This document shows, in pieces, positions 26,839 to 36,599 of a DNA stretch of 64,000 nucleotides. The notes beneath the pieces are model-generated. The model was not told the DNA's origin. It worked only from the letters and a program-made list of their open reading frames with translations, and made no database searches. The stretch lies in NCBI GenBank assembly GCA_016713235.1, contig JADJPN010000002.1:620001-684000 (forward strand), written 5' to 3'. Source of the DNA: Hyphomicrobiales bacterium. Lineage in GTDB: Bacteria > Pseudomonadota > Alphaproteobacteria > Rhizobiales > Xanthobacteraceae. A program made the position numbers and the translations under genes. The stretch's first letter is position 1. Each line of letters opens with the position of its first letter.

Positions 26839-29227
26839 CGCCCTTTGCCTTTTCCTTTGCCGCCTTTTTGGCCGCCACCTTTGCCGCGCTTGCCACCTTT
26901 ATGTGACACCGGGCGCCCGTATTTGCCACGCTTCGGGGCGTTTTGCCGCTCGCCCGGCGCATGACTGCCTCGCGGGCCATGCCGACCGTCACTACGTGTT
27001 TTCCGGGTGGTCTTCAGGTCGTAGCGGCCTTCGGAGAGCAATTCGAAGCGAAGCGCGCCGGCCACGGGAACCGCCTCGACGAGCTTCACCTCTACGATGT
27101 CGCCAAGCCTGTAAGCCTCACCGGTACGGTCGCCGACGAGGGCTTGCAGCGCCTCGTGGTAGGCGAAGAACTCGTTACCGATAGTGCGCGCTGGCACAAA
27201 GCCGTCGGCGCCGATCTCGTCCAACTTCACGAAGATACCGGCGCGGGTGACGCCAGCGACGACGCCCCGGAAATGCGCGCCGACGCGGTCCGCCATGAAA
27301 TGCGCGATCAGGCGGTCGACGGTTTCGCGCTCGGCTGCCATGGCGCGGCGCTCGGCTGCGGAAATGCGGGCGGCGATTTCCTCCAGGCTCTCCGGCGTGA
27401 TGCCGTTCGGCAAGCCGTCATCGCCAAGATTAAGTGCGCGGATCAACGAGCGGTGCACGACCAGATCCGCGTAGCGGCGGATCGGGGAGGTGAAGTGCGC
27501 GTAACGGCGGAGCGTGAGGCCGAAGTGGCCGTAATTGTTCGCGGAGTACTCCGCCTGCGCCTGCGAGCGTAGCACGACTTCGTTCACCAGCCGCTCGTAT
27601 TCGGTGTCTTTCACGCGCGCGAGCACGTTGTTGAAGAGAGCAGGCCGGAGCTGATCCGTCTTCGGCAGCGTCATGCCGATCGAATGCAGGAAATCGCGAA
27701 GGGCGGCTGCCTTCTCGAGCAAAGGACCATCATGTACGCGATAGACGATCGGCGTGCGCTTCGCTTCGGCTGTTTCCGCAGCTGCGACGTTCGCCAGGAT
27801 CATGAACTCTTCGATGAGCCGGTGCGCGTCGAGGCGCTCCGGGCGAGTTACGCGGTTCAGCGTGCCGTCTGGATTGAGGATCAGCTTGCGTTCGGGAATA
27901 TCGAGCGCAAGCGGTTCGCGCGCATCGCGCGCTTTTGCGAGAGCACGATAGGCGGCCCATAGTGGCGCAAGCACGTCCTTCAGAATGGGTTGGGTGGTGT
28001 CGTCGGGCTTGCCATCGATTGCCGCCTGCGCTTGCTGATAAGATAGCTTTGCGTGTGAGCGCATGAGAATACGATGGAAAGAGTGATGCTGCTTTCGGCC
28101 ATTGCCGTCGATCACCATGCGCACGGCCATCGCCGCGCGATCTTCGTTCGGGCGTAGCGAACATAGATCGTTGGAAATGCGCTCGGGCAGCATCGGCACG
28201 ACGCGATCGGGGAAATAAACCGAATTGCCGCGAATAAGCGCTTCGCGATCGAGCGCGGAGTCGGGCGTCACGTAGTGCGCGACATCGGCAATCGCGACGG
28301 TCAGCACGAAGCCGCCGCGGTTCTCCGGATTATCGTCGGCGACCGCATGCACGGCGTCGTCGTGATCCTTCGCATCCGGCGGATCGATAGTGACGAGCGA
28401 AAGATCGCGCCAATCTTCGCGACCTTCCAGTGAAGCGGGCTTCGCCGCTTCCGCTGCGGTGATTACGGCATTCGGAAAGTTATTCGGAATGCCGTGGGCA
28501 TGGATTGCGATCAGGCTGACGGCTTTCTCGGATTTGATCGAACCGAGGCGCTCGCGCACCTTGGCGGTCATTAATCCGAAGGCGCGCTGCGGCAATGGAT
28601 CGGCGGTTACGAGATCGCCATCTTCCGCTCCGTTCTCCATGCCCGGCGGGACTGCAATCTCGCGGCCCAGCGATTTCTTATCGACCGGGATCAGTCGTCC
28701 GCCGCCGTGCGCGAACTTGCGATAGATGCCGAGAAGCTGCTTCTGCGCCTTCTCGAGTACCTTGATGACGCGGCCAGTGTAGGGCGCGTCTTCCTCGTCA
28801 TGCGTCCGCTGCGTGCGCAGCAGCACGCGATCCCCGATACCGGGAGCAGGGCCTCCGCTCGGCTTTCTGCCGAAGTTCAGGCGGATGCGCGGGGCCGCGC
28901 CGAATTCCGCTTCGTCCCACTCCAGGGGTTCCGCGAGTAACTCGCCGTCGCTGTCGCGTGCAACGATGCTCGCGAGCACGGTGCCGCCGACTTCGCCCGC
29001 GACATTCACCTTGCGGCGGCGGCCTTTGAGTTCGCCGTCGTCTTTCAGATCGCGCAACAGGGACTTCAATTCGACCTTGCTGGCGTTGTCGAGACGGAAG
29101 GCGCGGATGATGTCGCGCTTTGACACGTCGCCGCCGCGCTCGGAAATGAACGCAACGATTTCCGCCCGCGACGGCAGCGCGCCGTGCGGCTCGGGGTCTT
29201 TGAATTTTTTTTGGGTTTCTTGGACAA
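26835..29227 (-). CDS. rnr: Ribonuclease R, with probable frameshift in the N-terminus
   Basis: Processive 3'-5' exoribonuclease. Seen: RNB catalytic motif TIDPPDAKDHDDAVHA, RGNSVYFPDRVVPMLPERIS, FTSPIRRYADLVVHRSL, an S1 domain (HFRGVVAGVTRAGIFVKLDE) and a basic glycine/lysine-rich tail. The uninterrupted frame starts at GTG 29126 (VSKRDIIRAF), which cuts the N-terminal helix-turn-helix. Upstream the frame reads ALPSRAEIVAFISERGGD, and one more A in the eight-A run (29205-29212 on the plus strand as T) would join it to TTG 29227 (LSKKPKKKFKD). So I extend the gene to 29227. Confidence 0.9.
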
Positions 29228-29295
29228 TTTAGCTCTCGTCGTGGCGCCGTGAATGGCAGGGACCGGCCCAGCCATCTCGATGACGAGAAGCTAAA

Positions 29296-32049
29296 CTATT
29301 CTTCCGTCTTCGCGGTTTCGTCAGCGCCGTTGGTTTTCTTTTTCTTCGGTGCGGCTTTCTTTTTTGCCGCGGCTTTCTTCTTCGGCTTGGCGGCGGTTTC
29401 TTCGCCGCTGCCGTTCGTTTCTTTGTTTTCTTCTCTTTTGTTTTCGTCGCTTTCGGCTTCTTTTCCTTAGGCGCTGCTGCGGCCTTGGTTTTCTTGCCGC
29501 CTTTGCCCGCACGCGCGTCGATCAGCGCGACTGCTTCTTCAAGCGTGATCGTCGCCGGATCGGTGGCAGCGGGAATTGTTGCGTTGACCTTGTTGTGCGA
29601 CACGTAGGGGCCGTATTTGCCTTCGTGTTGCGTCACCGGGCCGCCGAGGGACGGATGTTCGCCAAGTGCACGGCCTTGTGGCTTGCGGCGTCCGCGCCCC
29701 GGACCGCGTGCAATCTTTTCAGCAATGAGCGTGACGGCGCGGTTGAGGCCGACGGTCAGCACTTCGTCGCCATCCGTGAGGCTGGCGTAGGTGTCCTGAT
29801 GCTTCACGTAAGGACCGAAGCGCCCGTAGCCCGCGACGATCGGTTCGCCGCTCTCGGGATGCTTGCCGACTTCGCGCGGGAGCGAGAGCAAGCTGATCGC
29901 GGTATCGAAGTCGAGTTCGTGCGCATCGAAATTCTTCGGAATGCTCGCGCGCTTCGGCTTCGTCATTATGGGCTTTCCGCCCTTTTTCGTTTTCTCGCCG
30001 GTGTCTTCTGGCTCGCCGAGCTGAATGTACGGACCGAAGCGCCCCGAGCGCACGGTGATCATCTTCTTGGTCTCGGGATCTTCGCCGAGTTCCTTGGTCG
30101 CCGCGAGTTCGCCTTCGCCGGGCGCGGTCAGCGCGCGGGTGAAGCGGCAATCGGGATAATTCGAGCAGCCGATGAAGGCGCCGAACTTGCCGACTTTCAG
30201 GCCGAGGCGGCCGGTGCCGCATTGCGGGCAGGCGCGCGGATCGGAGCCATCGGCTTTCGGCGGGAAGTTATGCTCGTTCAGGAGCGCATCGAGGACGTCG
30301 ATGACTTCCTTGATGCGAAGATCTTTCGTCTCGGCAACTGCGCCGGTGAAGCCGGTCCAGAACTCGCGGAGCACCTTCTTCCAGTCGAGTTCGTGGTTTG
30401 CGATCTCATCCAGCTTGCCTTCGAGATCGGCGGTGAAGTCGTATTCGACGTAGCGCGGGAAATAAGACTCCAGGAACGCAACGACAATGCGGCCCTTGTC
30501 TTCCGGAATGATGCGCTTCTTGTCGAGCCGCGTGTAGCCGCGGTCGCGCAACACCTGCAGGATCGACGCGTAGGTCGAAGGACGGCCGATGCCGAGTTCT
30601 TCCATGCGCTTGACGAGGGAGGCTTCCGAGAAGCGCGGCGGCGGCTCGGTGAAATGCTGGTCGATCTTGAGTTCGTTCTTCTTGAGCTGCTCGCCCTCGT
30701 TGATCGCCGGCAGGCGGCGCGCATCTTCATCCTCGAAGTCGTCGTCGCGGCTTTCGTTGTAGAGCGTGAGAAAGCCGTCGAACTTCACGACCGTGCCGGT
30801 CGCGCGCAAATTCACGAGCTTGTAGGCGCCGCTTGCGACATTCGCTTCGATCTCGACGACGGTGCGCTCGAGTTCGGCGCTTTCCATCTGGCAGGCGAGG
30901 GTGCGCGTCCAGATCAATTCGTAGAGTCTGGATTGATCGGCATCCAGCTTGCGCGCCATTTCTTTCGGGTGACGCCGCAGATCGGTCGGACGGATCGCTT
31001 CGTGCGCTTCCTGCGCGTTCTTCGATTTATTTTTGTAGATCCGCGGACTGTCGGGAAGGTAATTCTTGCCGTAGTCCGACGAGATCACGGCGCGCGCTTC
31101 TGCAATCGCTTCCGGCGCGAGATCGATGCCGTCGGTACGCATATAGGTAATGAGACCGGTAGTGTCGCCGTCGATCTCGATACCTTCATAGAGCCGCTGC
31201 GCGAGACGCATGGTGTGCGACGGCGCGAAGCCGAGCTTGCGGCTTGCTTCCTGTTGCAGCGTTGACGTCGTGAACGGCGGGTAGGGGTTGCGCTTCGCGG
31301 GCTTGGCTTCGATCGACGCTACTTTGAAATTCGCGGCGTTCAGCGCAGCTTCGAAGTCGCGCGCTTCCTTTTCCGAGCCGACATCGAGGCGCGAAATCTT
31401 CTTGCCGTCAGCCGCGACAAGGCGCGCCTCGAAGGCGTCGCCGCGCGGCGTTGCGAGCACCGCCGCAACCGACCAGTATTCCTGCGGCTTGAAGGCTTCG
31501 ATCTCGCGCTCGCGGTCGCAAACGAGGCGCAGCGCCACCGACTGCACGCGGCCCGCGGAACGCGCACCGGGCAACTTGCGCCAGAGGACGGGGGAGAGCG
31601 TGAACCCGACGAGGTAATCGAGCGCGCGGCGCGCGAGGTAGGCATCTACCAGCGAGTGATCGATCTCGCGTGGATGCGCCATCGCTTCCTGCACGGCAGC
31701 CTTCGTGATCGCGTTGAAGACGACGCGGTCGACTTTCTGGTCCTTGAGCGCGCTTTTCTTTGAGCACTTCGAGCACGTGCCAGGAAATTGCTTCGCCTTC
31801 GCGGTCAGGGTCGGTAGCGAGGATCAGGCGGTCAGCGCCTTTCACGGCGGCGGCGATTTCGGAGAGGCGCTTCTGCGCCTTGCCGTCCACCTGCCAGATC
31901 ATCTTGAAATCGTCGTCGGGGGCGACCGAGCCGTCTTTCGGCGGCAGATCGCGCACATGACCATAGGACGCGAATACCTCGTAATCCGTTCCGAGGTATT
32001 TATTGATCGTCTTCGCCTTGGCGGGCGACTCGACAATGACGACGTTCAT
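29296..32049 (-). CDS. topA: DNA topoisomerase I, with two suspected frameshifts
   Basis: Type IA topoisomerase that relaxes negative supercoils. Toprim domain: MNVVIVESPAKAKTINKYLG and ILATDPDREGEAISWHV. The catalytic region has GLITYMRTDGIDLAPEAI (active Tyr) and a zinc-ribbon C-terminal part (ACPQCGTGRLGLKVGKFGAF). Two frame breaks: near 31754-31757 (one T lost from TTTT) and near 29461-29464. With both corrected the protein ends in a charged lysine-rich tail (KPKKKAAAKKKAAPKKKK) at the stop 29296-29298, about 917 residues. The gene is essential in most bacteria, so sequence error is far likelier than decay. Confidence 0.93.
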
Positions 32050-32258
32050 TCAGCGTCCGAAGGTTTATCGCGAACAGGAAAACACGTCCGCGGCTCCGCG
32101 CGGCGGCGGGAACATGGTGAGATCAGCCGGCTTAGTCAAATCGCCTCCCTAAAGAGGAGTGATTAAGGCGGCCTCAAGAAATACCCGCTATGCGGGAATA
32201 TTGATATAACTCAACCCATAGGTTAGTTTCGTCATACCCGGTCTTTTGCAGGCGGACC

Positions 32259-32432
32259 ATGACGGAAAAGGGTGCAGGAAGCGGTCAAAGCAAGCCCGAA
32301 GAGGTTGCGGCCTATATCGCCGTGCTGACTGCTGAGATGGTGCGCCTGGCCCGCTGGCACAACCTTGCGGCGTTGTCCTACCTCCTGGATCTGGCCCGGA
32401 TGGAGGCTGTCGAGCGTTCGGAAGGCGACTGA
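32259..32432 (+). CDS. Small conserved protein between topA and dprA
   Basis: 57 residues, translated by eye: MTEKGAGSGQSKPEEVAAYI, then the helical AVLTAEMVRLARWHNLAALS and YLLDLARMEAVERSEGD. The helix pattern with short ARxxxL-x-YLLDxAR runs recurs in small Bradyrhizobium-type proteins I recall, of unknown function. It faces opposite to dprA and topA, overlapping neither. No clear ribosome binding site could be seen. Confidence 0.65.
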   Translation: MTEKGAGSGQSKPEEVAAYIAVLTAEMVRLARWHNLAALSYLLDLARMEAVERSEGD

Positions 32433-32461
32433 CCGGGCGGCAGCAGACGAATCGCCCAAGG

Positions 32462-33580
32462 TCAGATCAGCGAGACGAGCCCACCGCCGTGGCGCTCTAT
32501 CCGTCCCGCGAGTTCCAGTTCCAGAAGGGCGACCTGCACGTCCGCAGTCCTGGCTTTCGACTCACGCACAAGGTCGTCGAGCGTTACCGGGGCGCTGCCC
32601 AGAAGCATCGCCACCCGCTCGCGCAATTCGTCGCCACCCGGACTGGCATCGACAGTGACGATGACCTCCGGCTCGCGCGCGATCACCGGTACGCTGGTCA
32701 GCCCCAGCATTGGCTTCAAGTTCTCGATCACATCGGTGGCCGAGGTGACGAGAGTCGCTCCTTGTTTGATGAGCCGGTTGGTGCCGCCCGCGCGCGGATC
32801 GGCAGGCGAGCCGGGGACGGCGAACACTTCGCGCCCCTGTTCGCCGGCAAGGCGGGCCGTGATGAGCGAACCGGATCGTTCGGCGGCTTCAACGACCACG
32901 ACTCCGGCGGCCAGGCCTGAGATCAGGCGATTGCGTCTCGGAAAGTCGCGCGCACGCGGCTCCCAGCGATGCGGCATTTCACTGACAGCCGCGCCGTTCT
33001 CGACAAGTGCTTCGAGGAGCTTCGCGTTTTCAGCCGGGTAAGGTTTCGCGTGCCCGCCCGCGAGTACCGCAATCGTGCCGCTCTGGAGCGAAGCACGATG
33101 TGCGGCGGCGTCTATGCCGCGCGCAAGGCCTGAGACGACGACGAAGCCTGCTTCGCCGAATTCGCGCGCAAGCGAAGCGGCATACCGCGTGCCCGCAACG
33201 GAAGCGTTGCGTGCACCTACCATTGCGATCGAAGGCCGCGCGAAGACCTCGCTATTGCCACGCACGGCCAGCAACGGCGGCGGATCGTCGATCTCGCGCA
33301 AAAGTTTCGGATAGCCCGTTTCACCGAGCGCGACGTAACGCACCCCGAGGCGGGCTGCCTCCGCCAGCTCGGCTTCCGCTTCTTCGCGCGCCGGGATTTT
33401 CACGAGCGTGCGGCCGCCGCGCCGTGCAAGCTCGGGAAGAAGACGCACGGCAGGACCAGCGCCGCCGAACTGATTGATCAGAATGCGGAAGGTGCGGGGA
33501 CCCACGTTTTCGGCGCGGATCAGGCGGAGCCAGTCGATCCGTTGGTCTTCCGTGAGCCGGAAAACGTCGCCGTTTTTCAT
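32462..33580 (-). CDS. dprA: DNA-protecting protein DprA
   Basis: 372 residues. SAM-like N-domain, then the Rossmann-like DprA core: IAMVGARNASVAGTRYAASL, VVSGLARGIDAAAHRASL, GGHAKPYPAENAKLLEAL, FPRRNRLISGLAAGVVVVEA and SGSLITARLAGEQGREVFAV; a winged-helix C-domain (VALLELELAGRIERHGG) ends it. DprA loads RecA onto incoming single-stranded DNA during transformation. Gene order plsY-dprA-topA is conserved in alphaproteobacteria. Confidence 0.95.
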   Translation of the reverse strand: MKNGDVFRLTEDQRIDWLRLIRAENVGPRTFRILINQFGGAGPAVRLLPELARRGGRTLVKIPAREEAEAELAEAARLGVRYVALGETGYPKLLREIDDPPPLLAVRGNSEVFARPSIAMVGARNASVAGTRYAASLAREFGEAGFVVVSGLARGIDAAAHRASLQSGTIAVLAGGHAKPYPAENAKLLEALVENGAAVSEMPHRWEPRARDFPRRNRLISGLAAGVVVVEAAERSGSLITARLAGEQGREVFAVPGSPADPRAGGTNRLIKQGATLVTSATDVIENLKPMLGLTSVPVIAREPEVIVTVDASPGGDELRERVAMLLGSAPVTLDDLVRESKARTADVQVALLELELAGRIERHGGGLVSLI

Positions 33581-33626
33581 GGGCCGAAACGATCCGCGAT
33601 TTTACCGCGGAAGACAATCGCGTCCT

Positions 33627-34250
33627 TCAGGCCTTCTTTTTCGAGCCGATCTTCGATTCATTCCCCGCAAGCAGACGGTGAATGTTCTCGCTGTGCTTCC
33701 ACCAGACGAGTACTGCGATCAGAAGAAATAGCGTTGCGACCGGAGGGTAACCGAGGAAGTACAGAATTACCGGGCTTGCGGCAGTTGCGAGGAGCGCTGC
33801 GAGCGATGAGTAACGCGAGGCGAAGGCCACCACGAGCCAGACCAGTGCCGCGCCGAGTGCGGCTTTCCATGCAATGCCGAGCAGTACGCCGAGAAATGTC
33901 GCGACACCTTTGCCGCCTTTGAACTTCAGCCATACCGGATACATGTGACCGATGACGGCGCCGACCCCGGCAATCACCGGACCGGTGCCGGTGGTCAGCG
34001 GCCATTCGTTGCTGACGAAGCGCGAAGCGATCAGAACCGCAACCGTGCCTTTGAGCATGTCGCAAAGAAGCGTCGCGGCGGCGAGCGCTTTGTTGCCGGT
34101 GCGCAGCACGTTGGTAGCGCCGATATTGCCCGAGCCGATATTCCGGACGTCGCCGAGTCCTGCATATCTTGTCAGCAGTAAGCCGAACGGGATCGAACCC
34201 AGCGCGTAGCCGAGCAGAAAATCGACGAGAAGGACCGTGGTTGCGCTCAT
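33627..34250 (-). CDS. plsY: Glycerol-3-phosphate acyltransferase PlsY
   Basis: About 207 residues, five to six membrane helices. The PlsY signatures are present: GYALGSIPFGLLLTRYAG, VRNIGSGNIGATNVLR and LKFKGGKGVATFLGVLLG. It makes lysophosphatidic acid from acyl phosphate (with PlsX). An in-frame ATG lies at 34286, but the segment before MSATTVLLVDFLLG overlaps the pyrC' gene and is not family-like; start set at 34250, four bases after the pyrC' stop. Confidence 0.95.
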   Translation of the reverse strand: MSATTVLLVDFLLGYALGSIPFGLLLTRYAGLGDVRNIGSGNIGATNVLRTGNKALAAATLLCDMLKGTVAVLIASRFVSNEWPLTTGTGPVIAGVGAVIGHMYPVWLKFKGGKGVATFLGVLLGIAWKAALGAALVWLVVAFASRYSSLAALLATAASPVILYFLGYPPVATLFLLIAVLVWWKHSENIHRLLAGNESKIGSKKKA

Positions 34251-34254
34251 TGGC

Positions 34255-35562
34255 TCAAACGTATTCGTAGACGGTCCGTCCGGCAACGATGGTGTGTGTG
34301 GCGCGGCCGGTGAGTTTCGCTTCGTCGAAGGCGGTGTTGGTGCAACGCGATTTCAGCAATTCGCGATTCACGACCCAGGGCACATCCGGATCAAACACGA
34401 CGATATCGGCGGGCGAGCCGGGGCGGAGCGTGCCGCCCGGAAGTTCGAGCAGTTCGGCCGGACGCGTGGACATCGCGCGGATCAGCGCAGGCAGCGTCAT
34501 GGAGCCGTCGTGCACGAGGCGAAGCCCGACTGGCAGCATGGTCTCCAGGCCGATTGCACCGAAAGCGGCTTCTGCGAAGGGCAGGCGCTTCACTTCGACG
34601 TCCTGCGGGTCGTGATCCGACATGATGACATCGATGAGGCCTTCGGCGACCGCGGCGGCGAGTGCCGCGCGATCGGCTTCGACGCGCAGCGGCGGGCGGA
34701 CCTTCAGGAAGGTCTTGTAGGAGCCGATGTCGTTCTCGTTCAACGCAAGGTGATTGATGGAGGCCGACGCCGTGACTTTCAGCCCGCGATCTTTCGCGCG
34801 CTTCAGCACATCGAGCGAGTCCGCGCAGGTGATCGAGGCTGCGTGATAGCGTCCGCCCGTGATCTCGGCGAGACGAATGTCACGCTCGAGCATGATGGTC
34901 TCGGCAGCTTTGGGCATGCCGGAGAGGCCGAGCCGCGAAGCGAACTCGCCCGCGTTCATCACGCCGGAGCCGGTGAGGTTCTGCTCTTCGGTGTGATGAA
35001 CGATCAGCGCGTCGAAGTCGCGTGCGTAGGTGAGGGCACGCCGGAAGATGTTGGCGTTCATCACGCTTTTCGCGCCTTCGGTGAAGGCGATGGCACCCGC
35101 GGCTTTCAAGAGACCGATCTCGGTCATCTCGTTGCCTTCGAGACCTTTCGTCAGCGCCGCCATCGGATGGATGTGCACGATCGCGTTGTCGCGGGCGCGG
35201 CGCAGCACGAAATCGACCGTTGCCGGATCGTCGATCGGCGGGTCGGTCTCGGGCTGGCAGATGATGGTGGTGACGCCGCCGGCAGCAGCGGCGTGGCTTG
35301 CGGTTGCTAACGTCTCGCGATGCTCGGCGCCGGGCTCACCAATGAAGGCACGCATGTCGATCAGGCCGGGTGCCACGACCTGACCGTTCACGTCGATGAT
35401 CTCGGTGCCTTCCGGCGCGCCGGAGCTGCGGATGTTCTTGCCGGCTTCCTTGATCACGCCATCCGCGACCAGCACGTCGCCGCGCTGGTCCATGTCGCGC
35501 GACGGATCGATCACACGGGCGTTCGCGAGCAGGAGCGGGCGTTTTTCGTTGCGGGCGATCAT
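34255..35562 (-). CDS. Dihydroorotase homologue lacking metal ligands (PyrC'-like)
   Basis: 435 residues with the class I dihydroorotase fold: VAPGLIDMRAFIGEPGAEHR, AAAAGGVTTIICQPETDPP, VIMSDHDPQDVEVKRLPFAE, and PGGTLRPGSPADIVVFDPD. The HxH metal-binding motif (DxHxH in active enzymes) is replaced by D69-M-R71-A-F73, and the lysine that would be carboxylated is not evident (AIAFTEGAK). It therefore looks like the non-catalytic partner that stabilises aspartate carbamoyltransferase. Its start overlaps the pyrB stop, supporting a complex with PyrB. A catalytic pyrC should exist elsewhere. Confidence 0.88.
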   Translation of the reverse strand: MIARNEKRPLLLANARVIDPSRDMDQRGDVLVADGVIKEAGKNIRSSGAPEGTEIIDVNGQVVAPGLIDMRAFIGEPGAEHRETLATASHAAAAGGVTTIICQPETDPPIDDPATVDFVLRRARDNAIVHIHPMAALTKGLEGNEMTEIGLLKAAGAIAFTEGAKSVMNANIFRRALTYARDFDALIVHHTEEQNLTGSGVMNAGEFASRLGLSGMPKAAETIMLERDIRLAEITGGRYHAASITCADSLDVLKRAKDRGLKVTASASINHLALNENDIGSYKTFLKVRPPLRVEADRAALAAAVAEGLIDVIMSDHDPQDVEVKRLPFAEAAFGAIGLETMLPVGLRLVHDGSMTLPALIRAMSTRPAELLELPGGTLRPGSPADIVVFDPDVPWVVNRELLKSRCTNTAFDEAKLTGRATHTIVAGRTVYEYV

Positions 35563-36512
35563 GCGTTCGGCAAATTCCGCGCTAACGCTTCGAGCACCGC
35601 CATGCGCACTGCGACCCCCATCTCGACCTGTTCGCGGATCAAGGATTGCGCGCCGTCGGCGACCGAGCTTTCGATCTCGACGCCGCGGTTCATCGGGCCG
35701 GGGTGCATGACGAGGGCGTCGGGTTTTGCGAATTTCAGTTTCGCGGGATCGAGCCCCCAGTAGTGGAAATATTCACGAGACGAAGGGATCAGCGCCCCCC
35801 CCATGCGCTCGCGCTGCAAGCGAAGCATCATGACAATATCGGCGTTGCGCAGACCCTCACGCATATCGTGATGCGCTTCGACGCCCATGCGCTCGATGCC
35901 GGCGGGCAGCAGCGTCGATGGAGCAACCACGCGCACGCGCGCGCCCATCGTGTTCAGCAAAATGATGTTGGAGCGCGCGACGCGCGAATGGGCGATGTCA
36001 CCGCAGATCGCGACGGTGAGGCCGTTCAGCTTTCCCTTGTTGCGGCGGATGGTGAGCGCGTCGAGCAACGCCTGGGTCGGGTGCTCATGCGCGCCGTCGC
36101 CGGCGTTGATCACCGAGCATTCGACCTTCTGCGAGAGCAGTTCGACTGCGCCCGACGCCGCGTGCCGCACCACGATCATGTCGGGGTGCATGGCGTTGAG
36201 GGTCAGTGCGGTGTCGAGCAGCGTCTCGCCCTTGCGGATCGAGGAGAACGCAATCGACATATTCATCACGTCGGCGCCCAGCCTTTTTCCGGCAAGTTCG
36301 AACGAGCTTTGCGTGCGGGTCGAGGCTTCGAAGAAGAGGTTGATTTGCGTGCGGCCGGACAGGGTCGTGCGCTTTTTCTGGACCTGGCGGTTCAGATCGA
36401 CGAATTCCTCGGCGAGATCGAGGAGGCCGGTGATGTCGGAAGGGGAAAGGCCTTCGATGCCCAGCAAATGGCGGTGCGCCAGCGCGAAACTAGAAGGACT
36501 GCGAGTTGTCAT
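35559..36512 (-). CDS. pyrB: Aspartate carbamoyltransferase catalytic subunit
   Basis: About 317 residues. Carbamoyl phosphate site FFEASTRTQSSFELAGKRLG, the aspartate-binding MHPGPMNRGVEIESSVADG, DGAHEHPTQALLDALTI and SRVARSNIILLNTMGA. Catalyses the first committed step of pyrimidine synthesis. Start candidates are 36551, 36527 and 36512; I prefer 36512 (MTTRSPSSFALAHRHLLGIEG). No pyrI regulatory chain is nearby, as expected for the class that uses a dihydroorotase-like partner. Confidence 0.95.
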   Translation of the reverse strand: MTTRSPSSFALAHRHLLGIEGLSPSDITGLLDLAEEFVDLNRQVQKKRTTLSGRTQINLFFEASTRTQSSFELAGKRLGADVMNMSIAFSSIRKGETLLDTALTLNAMHPDMIVVRHAASGAVELLSQKVECSVINAGDGAHEHPTQALLDALTIRRNKGKLNGLTVAICGDIAHSRVARSNIILLNTMGARVRVVAPSTLLPAGIERMGVEAHHDMREGLRNADIVMMLRLQRERMGGALIPSSREYFHYWGLDPAKLKFAKPDALVMHPGPMNRGVEIESSVADGAQSLIREQVEMGVAVRMAVLEALARNLPNA

Positions 36513-36599
36513 TAAAGGCAAGCGCATAGACCCATCGCTCGCGCATCGCAAGCGGCGATTGCCATGTTAGATTAATGGTCCACTGCTGAAAGACGCGCC

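Noticed and set aside
29349..31265. Long open frame of 638 codons on the plus strand inside topA
   Set aside because: It lies antisense to a clearly recognised topoisomerase; the arginine-rich, low-motif translation is what a GC-rich gene gives in a complementary frame.
34237..35310. 357-codon open frame antisense to the dihydroorotase homologue
   Set aside because: Composition of His/Asp/Arg/Gly without motifs, a shadow of the pyrC'-like gene.
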